Source: Leifsonia aquatica H1aii
GTDB taxonomy: Bacteria > Actinomycetota > Actinomycetes > Actinomycetales > Microbacteriaceae
Assembly: GCF_000633535.1 (NCBI RefSeq)
Contig: NZ_AYMR01000002.1
Location: 100,432 to 164,431 of the forward strand
DNA length: 64,000 bases
Direction: 5' to 3'
A model generated the notes under the pieces. It had not been told where the DNA came from and made no database searches. It saw only the letters and a list, made by a program, of their open reading frames with translations. Position 1 is the stretch's first letter, and every line of letters begins with the position of its first letter. The position numbers and the translations under genes were made by a program. Below, in pieces: positions 1-12,551 of the stretch.

Positions 1-528
1 ATCTCGCACGAGATCCTGGAGTCCAACCGGGGAACGAACGATCTGGTGATCCTGGGCATCCCGACGCGCGGCGTCGAACTCGCCCGCCGCATCGCCGAGA
101 CCATCCAGCGCATCGAGCCGCACGCGGTCGCCTCGCCCGCCGATATCGTCGGCGCTCTCGACGTGACCATGTACCGCGACGACCTCGCACGCCAGCCGAT
201 CCGCACGCCGCAGCCCACCTCGTTGCCCGGGCCGATCGACGGCAAGACGGTCGTGCTGGTCGACGATGTGCTCTTCTCCGGCCGGACGATCCGGGCGGCG
301 CTCGACGCGCTGAACGACCTCGGCCGGCCGCGTGCGGTCCGGCTCGCCGTGCTCGTCGACCGCGGCCACCGCGAGCTGCCGATCCGGGCCGACTACGTGG
401 GCAAGAACCTCCCCTCGGCGGCGTCGGAGCGCATCTACGTGCGGCTGGCCGGTGTGGACGGCGAGGAGTCGGTGACCATCGAGTCGCCCGACGAGGCGCC
501 TGCAGGATCGACGGGGGCGACCGCATGA
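1..528 (+). CDS. pyrR: PyrR, bifunctional pyr operon regulator / uracil phosphoribosyltransferase (5' end cut off)
   Basis: The reading frame is open from base 1, so the true start lies upstream of the window and about 175 residues are visible. The PRPP-binding loop [10 protein letters not shown] lies near bases 259-288, and a GIPTRG motif lies near base 55. Both are typical of PyrR, which binds pyr mRNA in response to UMP and also converts uracil plus PRPP to UMP. The gene heads a pyrimidine run and its stop overlaps the pyrB start (ATGA at 525-528). The family and location make the assignment firm. Any leader RNA that PyrR would bind is outside the window. Confidence 0.95.
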   Translation: MSHEILESNRGTNDLVILGIPTRGVELARRIAETIQRIEPHAVASPADIVGALDVTMYRDDLARQPIRTPQPTSLPGPIDGKTVVLVDDVLFSGRTIRAALDALNDLGRPRAVRLAVLVDRGHRELPIRADYVGKNLPSAASERIYVRLAGVDGEESVTIESPDEAPAGSTGATA

Positions 529-1475
529 GGCATCTGCTCTCCACCAAGACCCTCTCCCGTGACGACGCGATCCGGCTCCTCGACGTCGCCGAGGACATGG
601 CCGACGTGCAGGAGCGCGAGGTCAAGAAGCTCCCCACGCTGCGCGGCAAGACCGTGGTGAACCTGTTCTTCGAGGACTCCACCCGCACGCGCATCTCGTT
701 CGAGGCGGCCGCCAAACGGCTCTCCGCCGACGTCATCAACTTCTCGGCCAAGGGCTCGAGCGTCTCGAAGGGCGAGAGCCTGAAGGACACGGCGCAGACC
801 CTCGCCGCGATGGGTGCGGACGCGGTCGTGGTCCGCCACGGCTCGTCGGGCGCTCCGCAGACGCTGGCGACGAGCGGCTGGATCGACGCGGGCATCGTCA
901 ACGCCGGCGACGGCACCCACGAGCATCCGACGCAGGCCCTGCTGGACGCCTTCACGATGCGCCGTCGGCTGCACGGCGCGGCGTCGCGCGGTCGCGACCT
1001 CGACGGCGTGACCGTGACCATCGTGGGCGACATCCTGCACTCGCGCGTGGCGCGGTCGAATGTCTGGCTGCTCCGCACGCTCGGCGCCGAGGTCACCCTC
1101 GTCGCGCCGCCGACCCTGCTGCCGGTCGACGTCTCCGGCTGGCCGGCGGCGATCGGCTACGACCTCGATACGGCGATCGACGCCGATCCCGACGTCGTGA
1201 TGATGCTGCGCATCCAGGGCGAGCGCATGAACGCGGCGTTCTTCCCGAACCCGCGCGAATACTCGCGGAGGTGGGGCCTGGACGACGAACGGCTCGGACG
1301 CCTCCGCACCGATAGCATTGTGATGCACCCGGGCCCGATGAACCGAGGGCTGGAGATCTCCGCCGCAGCGGCGGACTCGCCCCGCTCGACAGTCAGGGAG
1401 CAGGTGGCGAACGGCGTCTCCGTCCGGATGGCGGCGCTCTACCTCCTGCTGTCCGGTGGAGAGCGGGAGGCGTAA
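525..1475 (+). CDS. pyrB: Aspartate carbamoyltransferase catalytic subunit
   Basis: This 316-residue enzyme condenses carbamoyl phosphate with aspartate, the first committed step of pyrimidine synthesis. The carbamoyl-phosphate loop STRTR is at residues 52-56. HPTQALLD follows near residue 130 and HPGPMNRG near the C-terminus, all in the usual order. No pyrI regulatory subunit is adjacent, as is usual where PyrB is controlled through PyrR. The start shares bases with the pyrR stop, which suggests translational coupling. Length is normal for the family. Confidence 0.97.
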   Translation: MRHLLSTKTLSRDDAIRLLDVAEDMADVQEREVKKLPTLRGKTVVNLFFEDSTRTRISFEAAAKRLSADVINFSAKGSSVSKGESLKDTAQTLAAMGADAVVVRHGSSGAPQTLATSGWIDAGIVNAGDGTHEHPTQALLDAFTMRRRLHGAASRGRDLDGVTVTIVGDILHSRVARSNVWLLRTLGAEVTLVAPPTLLPVDVSGWPAAIGYDLDTAIDADPDVVMMLRIQGERMNAAFFPNPREYSRRWGLDDERLGRLRTDSIVMHPGPMNRGLEISAAAADSPRSTVREQVANGVSVRMAALYLLLSGGEREA

Positions 1476-1482
1476 GACGACG

Positions 1483-2805
1483 ATGGACGAGAAACTGGCC
1501 GAGAAGTATGTGATCGCGGGCGCGACGCTCGCCGACGGCACGCGTGCCGACCTCCTGATCGACGACGGCCGCATCGCCGAGGTGGGCCCCGGCCTCACCA
1601 CGGCGGGCGCCACGCGGATCGACGCCGACGGGCTCCTGGCGCTGCCGGGCCTGGTCGACCTGCACACCCACCTGCGCGAGCCCGGCTACGAGCAGAGCGA
1701 GACGGTCCTGACCGGCACGCGCGCTGCGGCTGCGGGCGGTTTCACCGCGGTCTTCGCGATGGCGAACACCTCTCCGGTGGCCGACACCGCCGGTGTGGTC
1801 GAGCAGGTCCTGAGCCTCGGGGAGGCCGCGGGGTACGCGACCGTGCGCCCGATCGGCGCCGTCACGGTGGGCCTCGAGGGCGAGAGGCTCGCCGAGCTCG
1901 GCGCCATGGCCGACTCGCGCGCCCGGGTCCGCGTCTTCTCCGACGACGGAAAGTGCGTCTCCGACCCGCTGCTCATGCGGCGGGCCCTCGAGTACGTGAA
2001 GGCCTTCGACGGCGTGATCGCGCAGCACGCGCAGGAGCCCCGGCTCACCGTCGGCGCCCAGATGAACGAGGGAGCGCTCTCTGGCGAACTCGGCCTGGCC
2101 GGCTGGCCGGCCGTCGCCGAGGAGTCGATCATCGCCCGCGACGTGCTGCTGGCCGAGCATGTCGGCTCCCGGCTGCACGTGTGCCACGTCTCCACCGCCG
2201 GCTCGGTCGACGTCATCCGCTGGGCCAAGGCGCGGGGGATCGACGTGACCGCCGAGGTCACGCCGCACCACCTGCTGCTGACGGAGGAGCTCGCCTCGGG
2301 CTACGACGCGCGCTACAAGGTCAACCCGCCGCTGCGGCGCGCGGAGGACGTGCAGGCGCTGCGGGCCGGCCTCGCGGACGGCACGATCGACATCGTCGCG
2401 ACCGACCACGCGCCGCACCCGGTGGAGTCGAAGGACTGCGAGTGGGACGCCGCCGCGTTCGGCATGGTGGGCCTGGAGTCGGCGCTGTCGGTGGTGCAGG
2501 CCTCGGTGGTCGACAACGACCTCCTCGACTGGACGGATGTCGCGCGGGTGCTCTCCAGCACGCCGGCGCGGATCGGCCGTCTGGCCGGGCACGGCACGCC
2601 GATCGAGGTCGGAGCTCCCGCCGAGCTGTTCCTGTACGACCCGACCGCGTCGCGCTCCTTCGCGACCGGCGACCTCGCCGGGAAGGGCGTCAACTCGCCC
2701 TACCTGTCGATGACCCTCCCCGGTCGCGTCATCGCGACGTTCCACCGGGGCTACGCGACCGTGCTCGACGGCACGGTCGTCGATCTGGAGGCCACCCGTG
2801 GATAA
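1483..2805 (+). CDS. pyrC: Dihydroorotase (class I)
   Basis: A 440-residue amidohydrolase that interconverts N-carbamoyl-aspartate and dihydroorotate. The metal-binding HTHLREPG motif is at residues 61-68, with further ligands in PHH near 261-263 and ATDHAPH at 306-312. The ATG at 1483 is chosen over an in-frame GTG at 1456 because GGGAGG at 1465-1470 precedes it and the protein then begins close to the first beta strand. It starts 7 bases after the pyrB stop, and its 3' end overlaps the next gene by 8 bases. Confidence 0.95.
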   Translation: MDEKLAEKYVIAGATLADGTRADLLIDDGRIAEVGPGLTTAGATRIDADGLLALPGLVDLHTHLREPGYEQSETVLTGTRAAAAGGFTAVFAMANTSPVADTAGVVEQVLSLGEAAGYATVRPIGAVTVGLEGERLAELGAMADSRARVRVFSDDGKCVSDPLLMRRALEYVKAFDGVIAQHAQEPRLTVGAQMNEGALSGELGLAGWPAVAEESIIARDVLLAEHVGSRLHVCHVSTAGSVDVIRWAKARGIDVTAEVTPHHLLLTEELASGYDARYKVNPPLRRAEDVQALRAGLADGTIDIVATDHAPHPVESKDCEWDAAAFGMVGLESALSVVQASVVDNDLLDWTDVARVLSSTPARIGRLAGHGTPIEVGAPAELFLYDPTASRSFATGDLAGKGVNSPYLSMTLPGRVIATFHRGYATVLDGTVVDLEATRG

Positions 2806-3343
2806 GCTCCTGCCGACCGTGGGCGTGGCGATCGTCCTCGTCCTCATCCTGCTGCTCGCCTTCTGGGGCTGGCGACGACGGGCGCGGCGCGACGTGCCCG
2901 CGGGCGGCGGCCACCCGGCCCCGGCCCAGCTCGGCGCACCGACCGCCGCGGCCGATGTGCTCTACGTCGCGACCACCAAGGCGGGGGAGCAGCTCGAGCG
3001 ACTCGCCCTGCCGGGTCTGACCTACCGCGGGAAGGGGACGCTCAGCGTCTCGCCCGAGGGGGTCTCGATCCGGGTCGCCGGGGAGCCGCCCGTGTTCGTC
3101 CCCGCCTCGACGCTCACCGGCGTCGGCGCGGCGACCTTCACCATCGACCGGGTGGTGGAGCGCGACGGGTTGCTCCGGTTCGGATGGACCACCAGCGGCG
3201 GGGTGCCCGCCGACAGTTTCTTCCGGGTCGTCGACCCGGCCGGCCGCGACTCGGTGACCGCGGCCATTCAGGACATCCTCCCCGGCGCGACGCCGACGGG
3301 GAGCACGACGGGCGACAACGGCCCGGAAGATCAGGAGGTGTGA
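2798..3343 (+). CDS. Membrane-anchored protein of the pyr operon, function unknown
   Basis: This 181-residue protein has one N-terminal membrane segment (about residues 7-24) followed by basic residues, giving a cytosolic C-terminal domain. That domain is predominantly beta and resembles the PH-like domains annotated in actinobacterial proteins at this position between pyrC and carA. It is translated from GTG at 2798, overlapping pyrC by 8 bases. No catalytic motif is visible. Location suggests co-expression with pyrimidine genes, but no function can be assigned from sequence alone. Confidence 0.85.
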   Translation: MDKLLPTVGVAIVLVLILLLAFWGWRRRARRDVPAGGGHPAPAQLGAPTAAADVLYVATTKAGEQLERLALPGLTYRGKGTLSVSPEGVSIRVAGEPPVFVPASTLTGVGAATFTIDRVVERDGLLRFGWTTSGGVPADSFFRVVDPAGRDSVTAAIQDILPGATPTGSTTGDNGPEDQEV

Positions 3344-3344
3344 C

Positions 3345-4522
3345 GTGGCCGCAGGCGACGTGACAGAGGGACGGGCCGTGCTCGTCCTCGAAGACGGGAA
3401 GCGCCACGTGGGCCGGGCCTACGGCGCCCGCGGGCGCACGCTCGGCGAGGCCGTCTTCTCGACCGGGATGACCGGATACCAGGAGACGCTGACGGACCCG
3501 TCGTACGCGGGGCAGATCGTGCTCATGACGGCGCCGCACATCGGCAACACCGGCACCAACGACGAGGACATGGAGTCCCGCCAGATCTGGGTCGCCGGCT
3601 ATGTGGTGCGCGAGCCCAGCCGCATCGTGTCCAACTTCCGTGCCCAGCGCAGCCTCGACGACGACCTGGTCGCCCAGGGCGTCGTCGGCATCAGCGGCAT
3701 CGACACCCGCGCGGTGACGCGGCACATCCGCTCCGCGGGCGCCATGCGCTCCGGCATCTTCTCCGGCCCCGATTTCGACCTGTCGGACGGCGAGCAGCTG
3801 GAGCTGGTGCGCAGCGGCGCCGCGATGAGCGGCCGCAACCTGTCGGCGGAGGTGTCGACGGTCGAGCCGTACACGCTGCCCGCCGTCGGCGACAAGGTCG
3901 GCTCGGTGGCCGTGCTCGACCTCGGCGTGAAGAAGTCCACCCTCGAGAACCTCGCGGGCCGCGGCCTCGACGTGCACGTGCTGCCGCAGCAGGTGTCGGC
4001 GCAGGATGTGCTCGACCTCGGCGTCTCGGCGCTGTTCTTCTCGAACGGGCCCGGCGACCCCCAGGCCTCCGACCGCCACGTCGCCCTCCTGCAGGAGACG
4101 TTGCGGGCCGGCCTGCCGTACTTCGGCATCTGCTTCGGCAACCAGCTGCTCGGGCGCGCGCTCGGGCTCTCGACCTACAAGCTGCCGTTCGGCCACCGCG
4201 GGATCAACCAGCCCGTGCTCGACAAGCGCACCGGCCGCGTCGAGATCACCGCCCAGAACCACGGCTTCGCCGTGAAGGCGCCCATCGACGCCGCATTCGA
4301 CTCCCCGGCCGGTTTCGGCCGCGTCGAGGTGAGCCACTTCAGCCTGAACGACAACGTGGTGGAGGGGCTCAACTGCCTCGACCTGAACGCCTTCAGCGTG
4401 CAGTACCATCCCGAGGCGGCGGCCGGCCCGCACGACGCCAACTACCTCTTCGACCGCTTCCTCAGCATGATCACCGGTCGCGAGACCACCGACGCTGAGC
4501 CCACCAAGGAGGCCGGCGCCTG

Positions 4523-4523
<1 letters not shown>
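3345..4523 (+). CDS. carA: Carbamoyl-phosphate synthase small (glutaminase) chain
   Basis: This 392-residue subunit hydrolyses glutamine and passes ammonia to CarB. The class I amidotransferase triad is visible: Cys263 in GICFGNQ, and His355 and Glu357 in QYHPEA. The N-terminal half is the CarA-specific domain. The GTG start at 3345 has a near-perfect ribosome site, AGGAGGTG at 3333-3340. The stop codon shares its last base with the carB start (TGATG), as expected for two subunits made in equal amount. Confidence 0.97.
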
Positions 4524-7797
<3,274 letters not shown>

Positions 7798-7801
<4 letters not shown>

Positions 7802-8670
7802 CGGGTGTCGTCCCGGCGTTCGGCGACCGCCTCGCGGAGGCGTTCGCCGAACGCGGGCGCCTCTGCGTCGGCATCGACCCGCACGCCCACCTGCTCGCGG
7901 ACTGGGGCCTGCCGGCTTCGGCCGCGGGCGTGCGCGAGTTCGGACTGATCGCGGTCGAGGCCGCGGTCGGCCGGGCCGGGCTGGTCAAGCCGCAGGTGGC
8001 CTTCTTCGAGCGCTACGGTTCCGCAGGCTACGCGGCGCTGGAGGAGGTCGTCCGAGCTGCCCGCTCGGCCGGCCTGCTGGTGATCGCCGACGCCAAGCGC
8101 GGCGACATCGGCACCAGCGTGACCGCCTATGCGGAGTCCTGGCTCACGCCGGGCTCCCCGTTGGAGGCCGACGCGCTGACCCTCTCCGCCTTCCAGGGCG
8201 TCGGGTCGATCGCCGAGCCGATGCGCCTGGCCGAGGAGCACGGCAAGGGCCTGTTCGTCCTCGCCGCGACCTCCAATCCGGAGGCCGCCGCGATCCAGCA
8301 GGCCGTCGTCGCATCGGGACCGCGTGCCGGGATGAGCGTCGCCCGTGCGATCATCGAAGACGTGCACGCGTTCAACCAGCAGCAGCCCCCGCACGCCTAC
8401 GGCACCGTGGGCCTGGTGCTCGGGGCCACCGTCGACCTGGCCGCCTACGGCGTCGACACGGCGGGACCGGCGTTCGAGCCGGCGTTCCCCGTGCTCGCGC
8501 CCGGCTTCGGCCACCAGGGTGCCCGCGTCGAGGATGCGGCGCGTCTGTTCGGAACCCTGGCGCCCGGTGTGATCGTGAGCGAGTCGCGCGGCCTCCTGGC
8601 CGCCGGTCCCGCCGCTCTCGCCGACGCCGTCGCCCGCCGTGCCGAGGAGGTGCGCGGGTCCCATGGCTGA
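7798..8670 (+). CDS. pyrF: Orotidine 5'-phosphate decarboxylase (type 2)
   Basis: A 290-residue enzyme that decarboxylates OMP to UMP, the last step of UMP synthesis. The catalytic motif DAKRGDIG places the essential Lys at residue 100. Its length and the [10 protein letters not shown]-terminus match the longer type 2 (mycobacterial) form. The ATG overlaps the carB stop, and the 3' end overlaps the gmk fusion gene by 8 bases. pyrD and pyrE are not in the window. Confidence 0.96.
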
Positions 8671-9589
8671 GTCCGCCTCGCGCCGCCCCGCCCCGCCGGA
8701 CGTCGACCGCCGCGCGGCCTCCCAGGCCGCCGTCGCCGCGCGTCGCGCGCGAGCCGCGGTCAAGCAGTCCATCGCCTCGCGGGAGGTGTCGCCGCTGACC
8801 GTGCTCGATCACGCCACCGCGCAGCCCGACGGGGTCGAGGGGCGCCTCCGAGTGACGGAGTTCCTCCTCAGCGTCCCCGCGATCGGTACGACGAAGATGC
8901 AGGAGGCGCTCACCAAGCTGGGCATCTCGCCCGCGAAGCGACTCGGCGGCCTCGGTCGGCACCAGCGTCTGCGTCTACGCGACTTCCTCATCGAGCGCGA
9001 GAACAAGGCCGGGCGTCAGCGCAACCAGCTCGTCGTGCTGGCCGGGCCGACCGCGGTCGGCAAGGGGACCGTCTCGACCTACATCCGGGAGAACTACCCG
9101 GACGTGCTGCTCTCGGTCTCGGCCACGACTCGTGCCCCGCGCCCCGGGGAGGTGGACGGGGTCAACTACTACTTCGTCGACGACGCCGAGTTCGACCGGA
9201 TGATCGCCGAGGGCGAGCTGCTCGAGTACGCCACCGTGCACAACGCGTACCGCTACGGCACCCCGCGCGGTCCGATCGAGAAGGCGCTCGACGCCGGCCG
9301 CAGCGTCCTGCTCGAGATCGACCTGCAGGGCGCGCGCAGCGTGCGCGAGAGCATGCCGGAGGCCCGGCTGATCTTCCTGCTCCCGCCGACGTGGGAGGAA
9401 CTGGTGCGCCGGCTGATCGGTCGCGGCACCGAGGACTCGGCCGAACAGGCCCGCCGGCTGGAGACCGCGAAGGTCGAATTGGCCGCCCAGGACGAGTTCG
9501 ATCACCGCGTCGTGAACCACGACGTCGCCGAGGCCGCCCGCGAGGTCGTAGACTTGATGAAGGTCCGCGCGGCGCCGTCGCGTCCGTAG
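8663..9589 (+). CDS. gmk: mIHF-like DNA-binding domain fused to guanylate kinase
   Basis: This 308-residue protein is about 100 residues longer than an ordinary guanylate kinase. Residues about 15-112 resemble the actinobacterial integration host factor mIHF: an AARRAR helix, a [11 protein letters not shown] helix and an [12 protein letters not shown]-contact turn. Residues about 122-305 are a complete guanylate kinase with P-loop GPTAVGKGT (128-136), the [14 protein letters not shown] loop and an EIDLQGAR segment. The ATG at 8663 is preceded by GAGGAGGTG at 8644-8652, and an in-frame ATG at 8639 is less likely. GMK converts GMP to GDP. A separate mihF gene usually sits just upstream of gmk in actinobacteria, so the two appear to have merged. 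Confidence 0.93.
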   Translation: MAESASRRPAPPDVDRRAASQAAVAARRARAAVKQSIASREVSPLTVLDHATAQPDGVEGRLRVTEFLLSVPAIGTTKMQEALTKLGISPAKRLGGLGRHQRLRLRDFLIERENKAGRQRNQLVVLAGPTAVGKGTVSTYIRENYPDVLLSVSATTRAPRPGEVDGVNYYFVDDAEFDRMIAEGELLEYATVHNAYRYGTPRGPIEKALDAGRSVLLEIDLQGARSVRESMPEARLIFLLPPTWEELVRRLIGRGTEDSAEQARRLETAKVELAAQDEFDHRVVNHDVAEAAREVVDLMKVRAAPSRP

Positions 9590-9697
9590 ACCGCCATCGT
9601 CGCGCCGCACCCGGCGCCGGTCGCCGCATGTCGACCGCCCAGAACGACCAGACCGACCACGGTCTTCCACAGAAAACAGCTGAAGGAGTCCCTCCGC

Positions 9698-9955
9698 ATG
9701 GCAACCAGCAACAACGGCATCATCGACCCGCCCATCGACGACCTGCTCTCGAAGGTGGAGTCCAAGTACGCCCTGGTGATCTTCGCGTCCAAGCGCGCCC
9801 GCCAGATCAACGACTACTACGCCGACCTGCACGAGGGCAGCCTGTTCGACAATGTCGGCCCGCTGGTCGACTCGTCGGTCGACGACAAGCCCCTCTCGGT
9901 CGCGATGCACGAGATCAACGAGGACAAGCTCGTCGTCAAGCCGATCGTCGAGTAG
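9698..9955 (+). CDS. rpoZ: RNA polymerase omega subunit
   Basis: This 85-residue protein has the omega signature around [13 protein letters not shown]. It helps assemble RNA polymerase and forms part of the ppGpp site in some bacteria. A GGAG ribosome site lies about 10 bases before the ATG. The gmk-rpoZ-coaBC order is a conserved bacterial arrangement and supports the call. There is a 108-base gap after gmk without an obvious gene. Confidence 0.94.
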   Translation: MATSNNGIIDPPIDDLLSKVESKYALVIFASKRARQINDYYADLHEGSLFDNVGPLVDSSVDDKPLSVAMHEINEDKLVVKPIVE

Positions 9956-9970
9956 CACAGCACCGAGATC

Positions 9971-9987
9971 GCCGGGCACGGCCCGGC
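9971..9987 (+). terminator. Perfect 7-bp hairpin between rpoZ and coaBC
   Basis: GCCGGGC and GCCCGGC flank an ACG loop, 16 bases after the rpoZ stop. No T-run follows, so it may be an attenuating or mRNA-stabilising hairpin and not a full terminator. Confidence 0.35.
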
Positions 9988-10021
9988 CGCAGCAGGACTC
10001 TGCCGTTGAGGGGGTGGCGCC

Positions 10022-11317
10022 GTGAGCGCACGTTTGACCATCGTCGTCGGAGTGACCGGAGGCATCGCCGCCTACAAGGCGGTGGGCGTGATCCGGGCGC
10101 TCGTGCTCGACGGCCACTCGGTGCACGTGGTGGCGACGGAGGCCGCACTGCGGTTCGTCGGGCGTCCCACCCTCGAGGCGATCAGCCGCAACCCGGTGGC
10201 GACCGACCTCTATGAGGGCGTCGCGGAGGTGCGGCACGTGGCGATCGGGCAGTCGGCCGATCTCATCGTGATCGCGCCTGCGACGGCGAACTCGATAGCG
10301 AAGCTCGCCGCGGGCATCGCCGACGACCTGCTCGGCAACACCGTGCTCGCCTCCACCGCCCCGCTCGTCATCGCACCGGCGATGCACACCGAGATGTGGC
10401 GCAACCCGGCCACCGTCGCGAACATCGCGACGCTCCGCGGCCGCGGGGTCACCATCGTGGGTCCGGCGAGCGGTCAGCTGACCGGCGCCGATTCCGGCCC
10501 CGGCCGGATGGAGGAGCCCGAGGTCATCGCGCGCGCCGCGCTGCGGGCGGCGGGCGTGTCGCCCCGGCCCGCGGCGGCCCCCGCACCAGAACCGGTCGCC
10601 GACGTGGTCGTGCTCTCCGAGCGTCGCCGGGCGAACGAGGCCGCCCGCCTTCCCCGCGGCGGCGTCGACCTGGCCGGCCGGCGTGTCGTGATCACCGCCG
10701 GGGGCACCCGGGAGCCGCTGGACCCCGTGCGCTTCCTCGGCAACCGCTCCAGCGGTCGGCAGGGCGTCGCCCTCGCGAGCGCTGCGCTGGCGCGCGGGGC
10801 GGAGGTCGTGCTGGTTGCGGCCCACCTGGAGGTGGACCCTCCCGAGGGCGTCGAGCTCGTCGAGGTGCAGACCGCGCTCGAGCTGCAGGACGCCGTGACC
10901 ACGGCGTCCCGTTCGGCCGACATCGTCGTGATGACCGCCGCCGTCGCCGACTTCCGGCCGGTGCGTGCGCGCGACGCGAAGATCAAGAAGTCCGAGGTGG
11001 GGGAGACCCTCACCCTCGAGCTCGTCGCGAACCCCGACATCCTCGCCGGCCTCGCGCAGGGCAAGCACGATGGCCAGGTGCTGGTCGGCTTCGCCGCGGA
11101 GACCGAACCCGACCCCTCCGCGCTGATCGAGCTCGGCCGCGACAAGCTCGCGGCCAAGGGCTGCGACTTCCTGGTGCTCAACCAGGTGGGCTGGACGCAG
11201 GGCTTCGCAACGGAGAGCAACGAGGTCGTGGTGCTCCGGAAGGGCGGAGATATAGTGATGGAGGCGTCGGGCACCAAGCTGTCGGTGGCCGATCGTATCC
11301 TCGACGTCATCGCCTGA
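10022..11317 (+). CDS. coaBC: Bifunctional phosphopantothenoylcysteine decarboxylase / phosphopantothenate-cysteine ligase
   Basis: A 431-residue fusion for two steps of coenzyme A synthesis. The N-terminal flavoprotein CoaC domain has [10 protein letters not shown] and the PAMHTEMW motif. The C-terminal CoaB ligase begins near residue 220 with [16 protein letters not shown] at 10022 is preceded by a G-rich GAGGGGGTGG ribosome site. Compared with E. coli Dfp, the PxMNxxMW asparagine is His here, and the region holding the redox Cys158 reads LTGADSG. Both changes may be an actinobacterial variant. CoaE, the last CoA enzyme, is at 60320. Confidence 0.95.
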   Translation: MSARLTIVVGVTGGIAAYKAVGVIRALVLDGHSVHVVATEAALRFVGRPTLEAISRNPVATDLYEGVAEVRHVAIGQSADLIVIAPATANSIAKLAAGIADDLLGNTVLASTAPLVIAPAMHTEMWRNPATVANIATLRGRGVTIVGPASGQLTGADSGPGRMEEPEVIARAALRAAGVSPRPAAAPAPEPVADVVVLSERRRANEAARLPRGGVDLAGRRVVITAGGTREPLDPVRFLGNRSSGRQGVALASAALARGAEVVLVAAHLEVDPPEGVELVEVQTALELQDAVTTASRSADIVVMTAAVADFRPVRARDAKIKKSEVGETLTLELVANPDILAGLAQGKHDGQVLVGFAAETEPDPSALIELGRDKLAAKGCDFLVLNQVGWTQGFATESNEVVVLRKGGDIVMEASGTKLSVADRILDVIA

Positions 11318-11355
11318 CGCCCGTCGCCGCAGCCCCGTCCGACCCAAGGAGAACC

Positions 11356-12549
11356 ATGGCAGATCTGCGCCTTTTCACGTCCGAGTCGGTCACCGAAGGG
11401 CACCCGGACAAGATCTGCGACCAGATCTCGGACAGCATCCTGGACGCCCTGCTCACCGTCGACCCGAACAGTCGCGTCGCGGTCGAGACGCTGGTCACCA
11501 CCGGCCTCGTCCATGTCGCCGGCGAGGTGTCGACCCGCGGATACGTCGAGATCCCGTCACTCGTGCGCGACAAGCTGGTCGAGATCGGCTACGACTCGTC
11601 CGATGTGAGCTTCGACGGCACCCAGTGCGGCGTCTCGGTCTCGATCGGCGCGCAGTCGCCCGACATCGCCCAGGGCGTCGACAACGCGCTCGAGACCCGC
11701 TCCGAGCAGAGCGAGGACGACCTCGATCGCCAGGGCGCCGGCGACCAGGGCATCATGTTCGGATACGCGACGACGGAGACCCCGCAGTACATGCCCCTCC
11801 CGATCTGGCTGGCGCACCGCCTCTCCGAGCGGCTGGCCGCTGTCCGCAAGGACGGGACCCTCGACTACCTGCGCCCGGACGGCAAGACCCAGGTCACCGT
11901 CGGCTACGAGGGCATCGTGCCGAAGTCGGTCCAGACCGTCGTCCTCTCGACGCAGCACGCTCCCTCCGTCTCGAACGAGCAGCTCCAGGCCGAGGTGATC
12001 GAGGAGGTCATCGCCCCCGTGCTGCACGGCGCCGGGCTGGAGACGTCGCACATCCGCACGCTCATCAACCCGACCGGCCGATTCGAGATCGGCGGCCCGA
12101 AGGGGGATGCCGGGCTGACCGGCCGCAAGATCATCGTCGACACCTACGGCGGCGCAAGCCGGCACGGCGGTGGCGCCTTCTCGGGCAAGGACCCGTCGAA
12201 GGTCGACCGCTCGGCCGCGTACGCGATGCGCTGGGCGGCGAAGAACGCGGTCGCCGCCGGTCTGGCCGAGCGCCTCGAACTCCAGGTCGCGTACGCGATC
12301 GGCAAGGCGGCGCCTGTCGGCCTGTACGTGGAGACATTCGGCACGGGCGCCGTGCCGGACGAGCGGATCATCGCCGCGATCCGCGAGGTCTTCGACCTGC
12401 GCCCGGCCGCGATCATCCGCGACCTGGACTTGCTGCGGCCCATCTACGCGCAGACGGCGACCTACGGTCACTTCGGCCGCGAGCTCCCCGACTTCACCTG
12501 GGAGCGGCTCGACCGCGTCGACGACCTGCGGTCGGCCGCGGGGCTGTAA
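11356..12549 (+). CDS. metK: S-adenosylmethionine synthetase
   Basis: A 397-residue enzyme that makes SAM from methionine and ATP. The N-terminal signature [17 protein letters not shown] (residues 15-31), the [12 protein letters not shown] loop and the [16 protein letters not shown] block are all present. AGGAG at about 11347-11351 supports the ATG at 11356. No SAM riboswitch is visible in the 38-base gap after coaBC, so the gene is probably carried by the upstream transcript. Confidence 0.97.
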   Translation: MADLRLFTSESVTEGHPDKICDQISDSILDALLTVDPNSRVAVETLVTTGLVHVAGEVSTRGYVEIPSLVRDKLVEIGYDSSDVSFDGTQCGVSVSIGAQSPDIAQGVDNALETRSEQSEDDLDRQGAGDQGIMFGYATTETPQYMPLPIWLAHRLSERLAAVRKDGTLDYLRPDGKTQVTVGYEGIVPKSVQTVVLSTQHAPSVSNEQLQAEVIEEVIAPVLHGAGLETSHIRTLINPTGRFEIGGPKGDAGLTGRKIIVDTYGGASRHGGGAFSGKDPSKVDRSAAYAMRWAAKNAVAAGLAERLELQVAYAIGKAAPVGLYVETFGTGAVPDERIIAAIREVFDLRPAAIIRDLDLLRPIYAQTATYGHFGRELPDFTWERLDRVDDLRSAAGL

Positions 12550-12551
12550 CG

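Noticed and set aside
11318..11355. SAM riboswitch upstream of metK
   Set aside because: The gap is only 38 bases, too short for any known SAM riboswitch, and no such pairing is visible.
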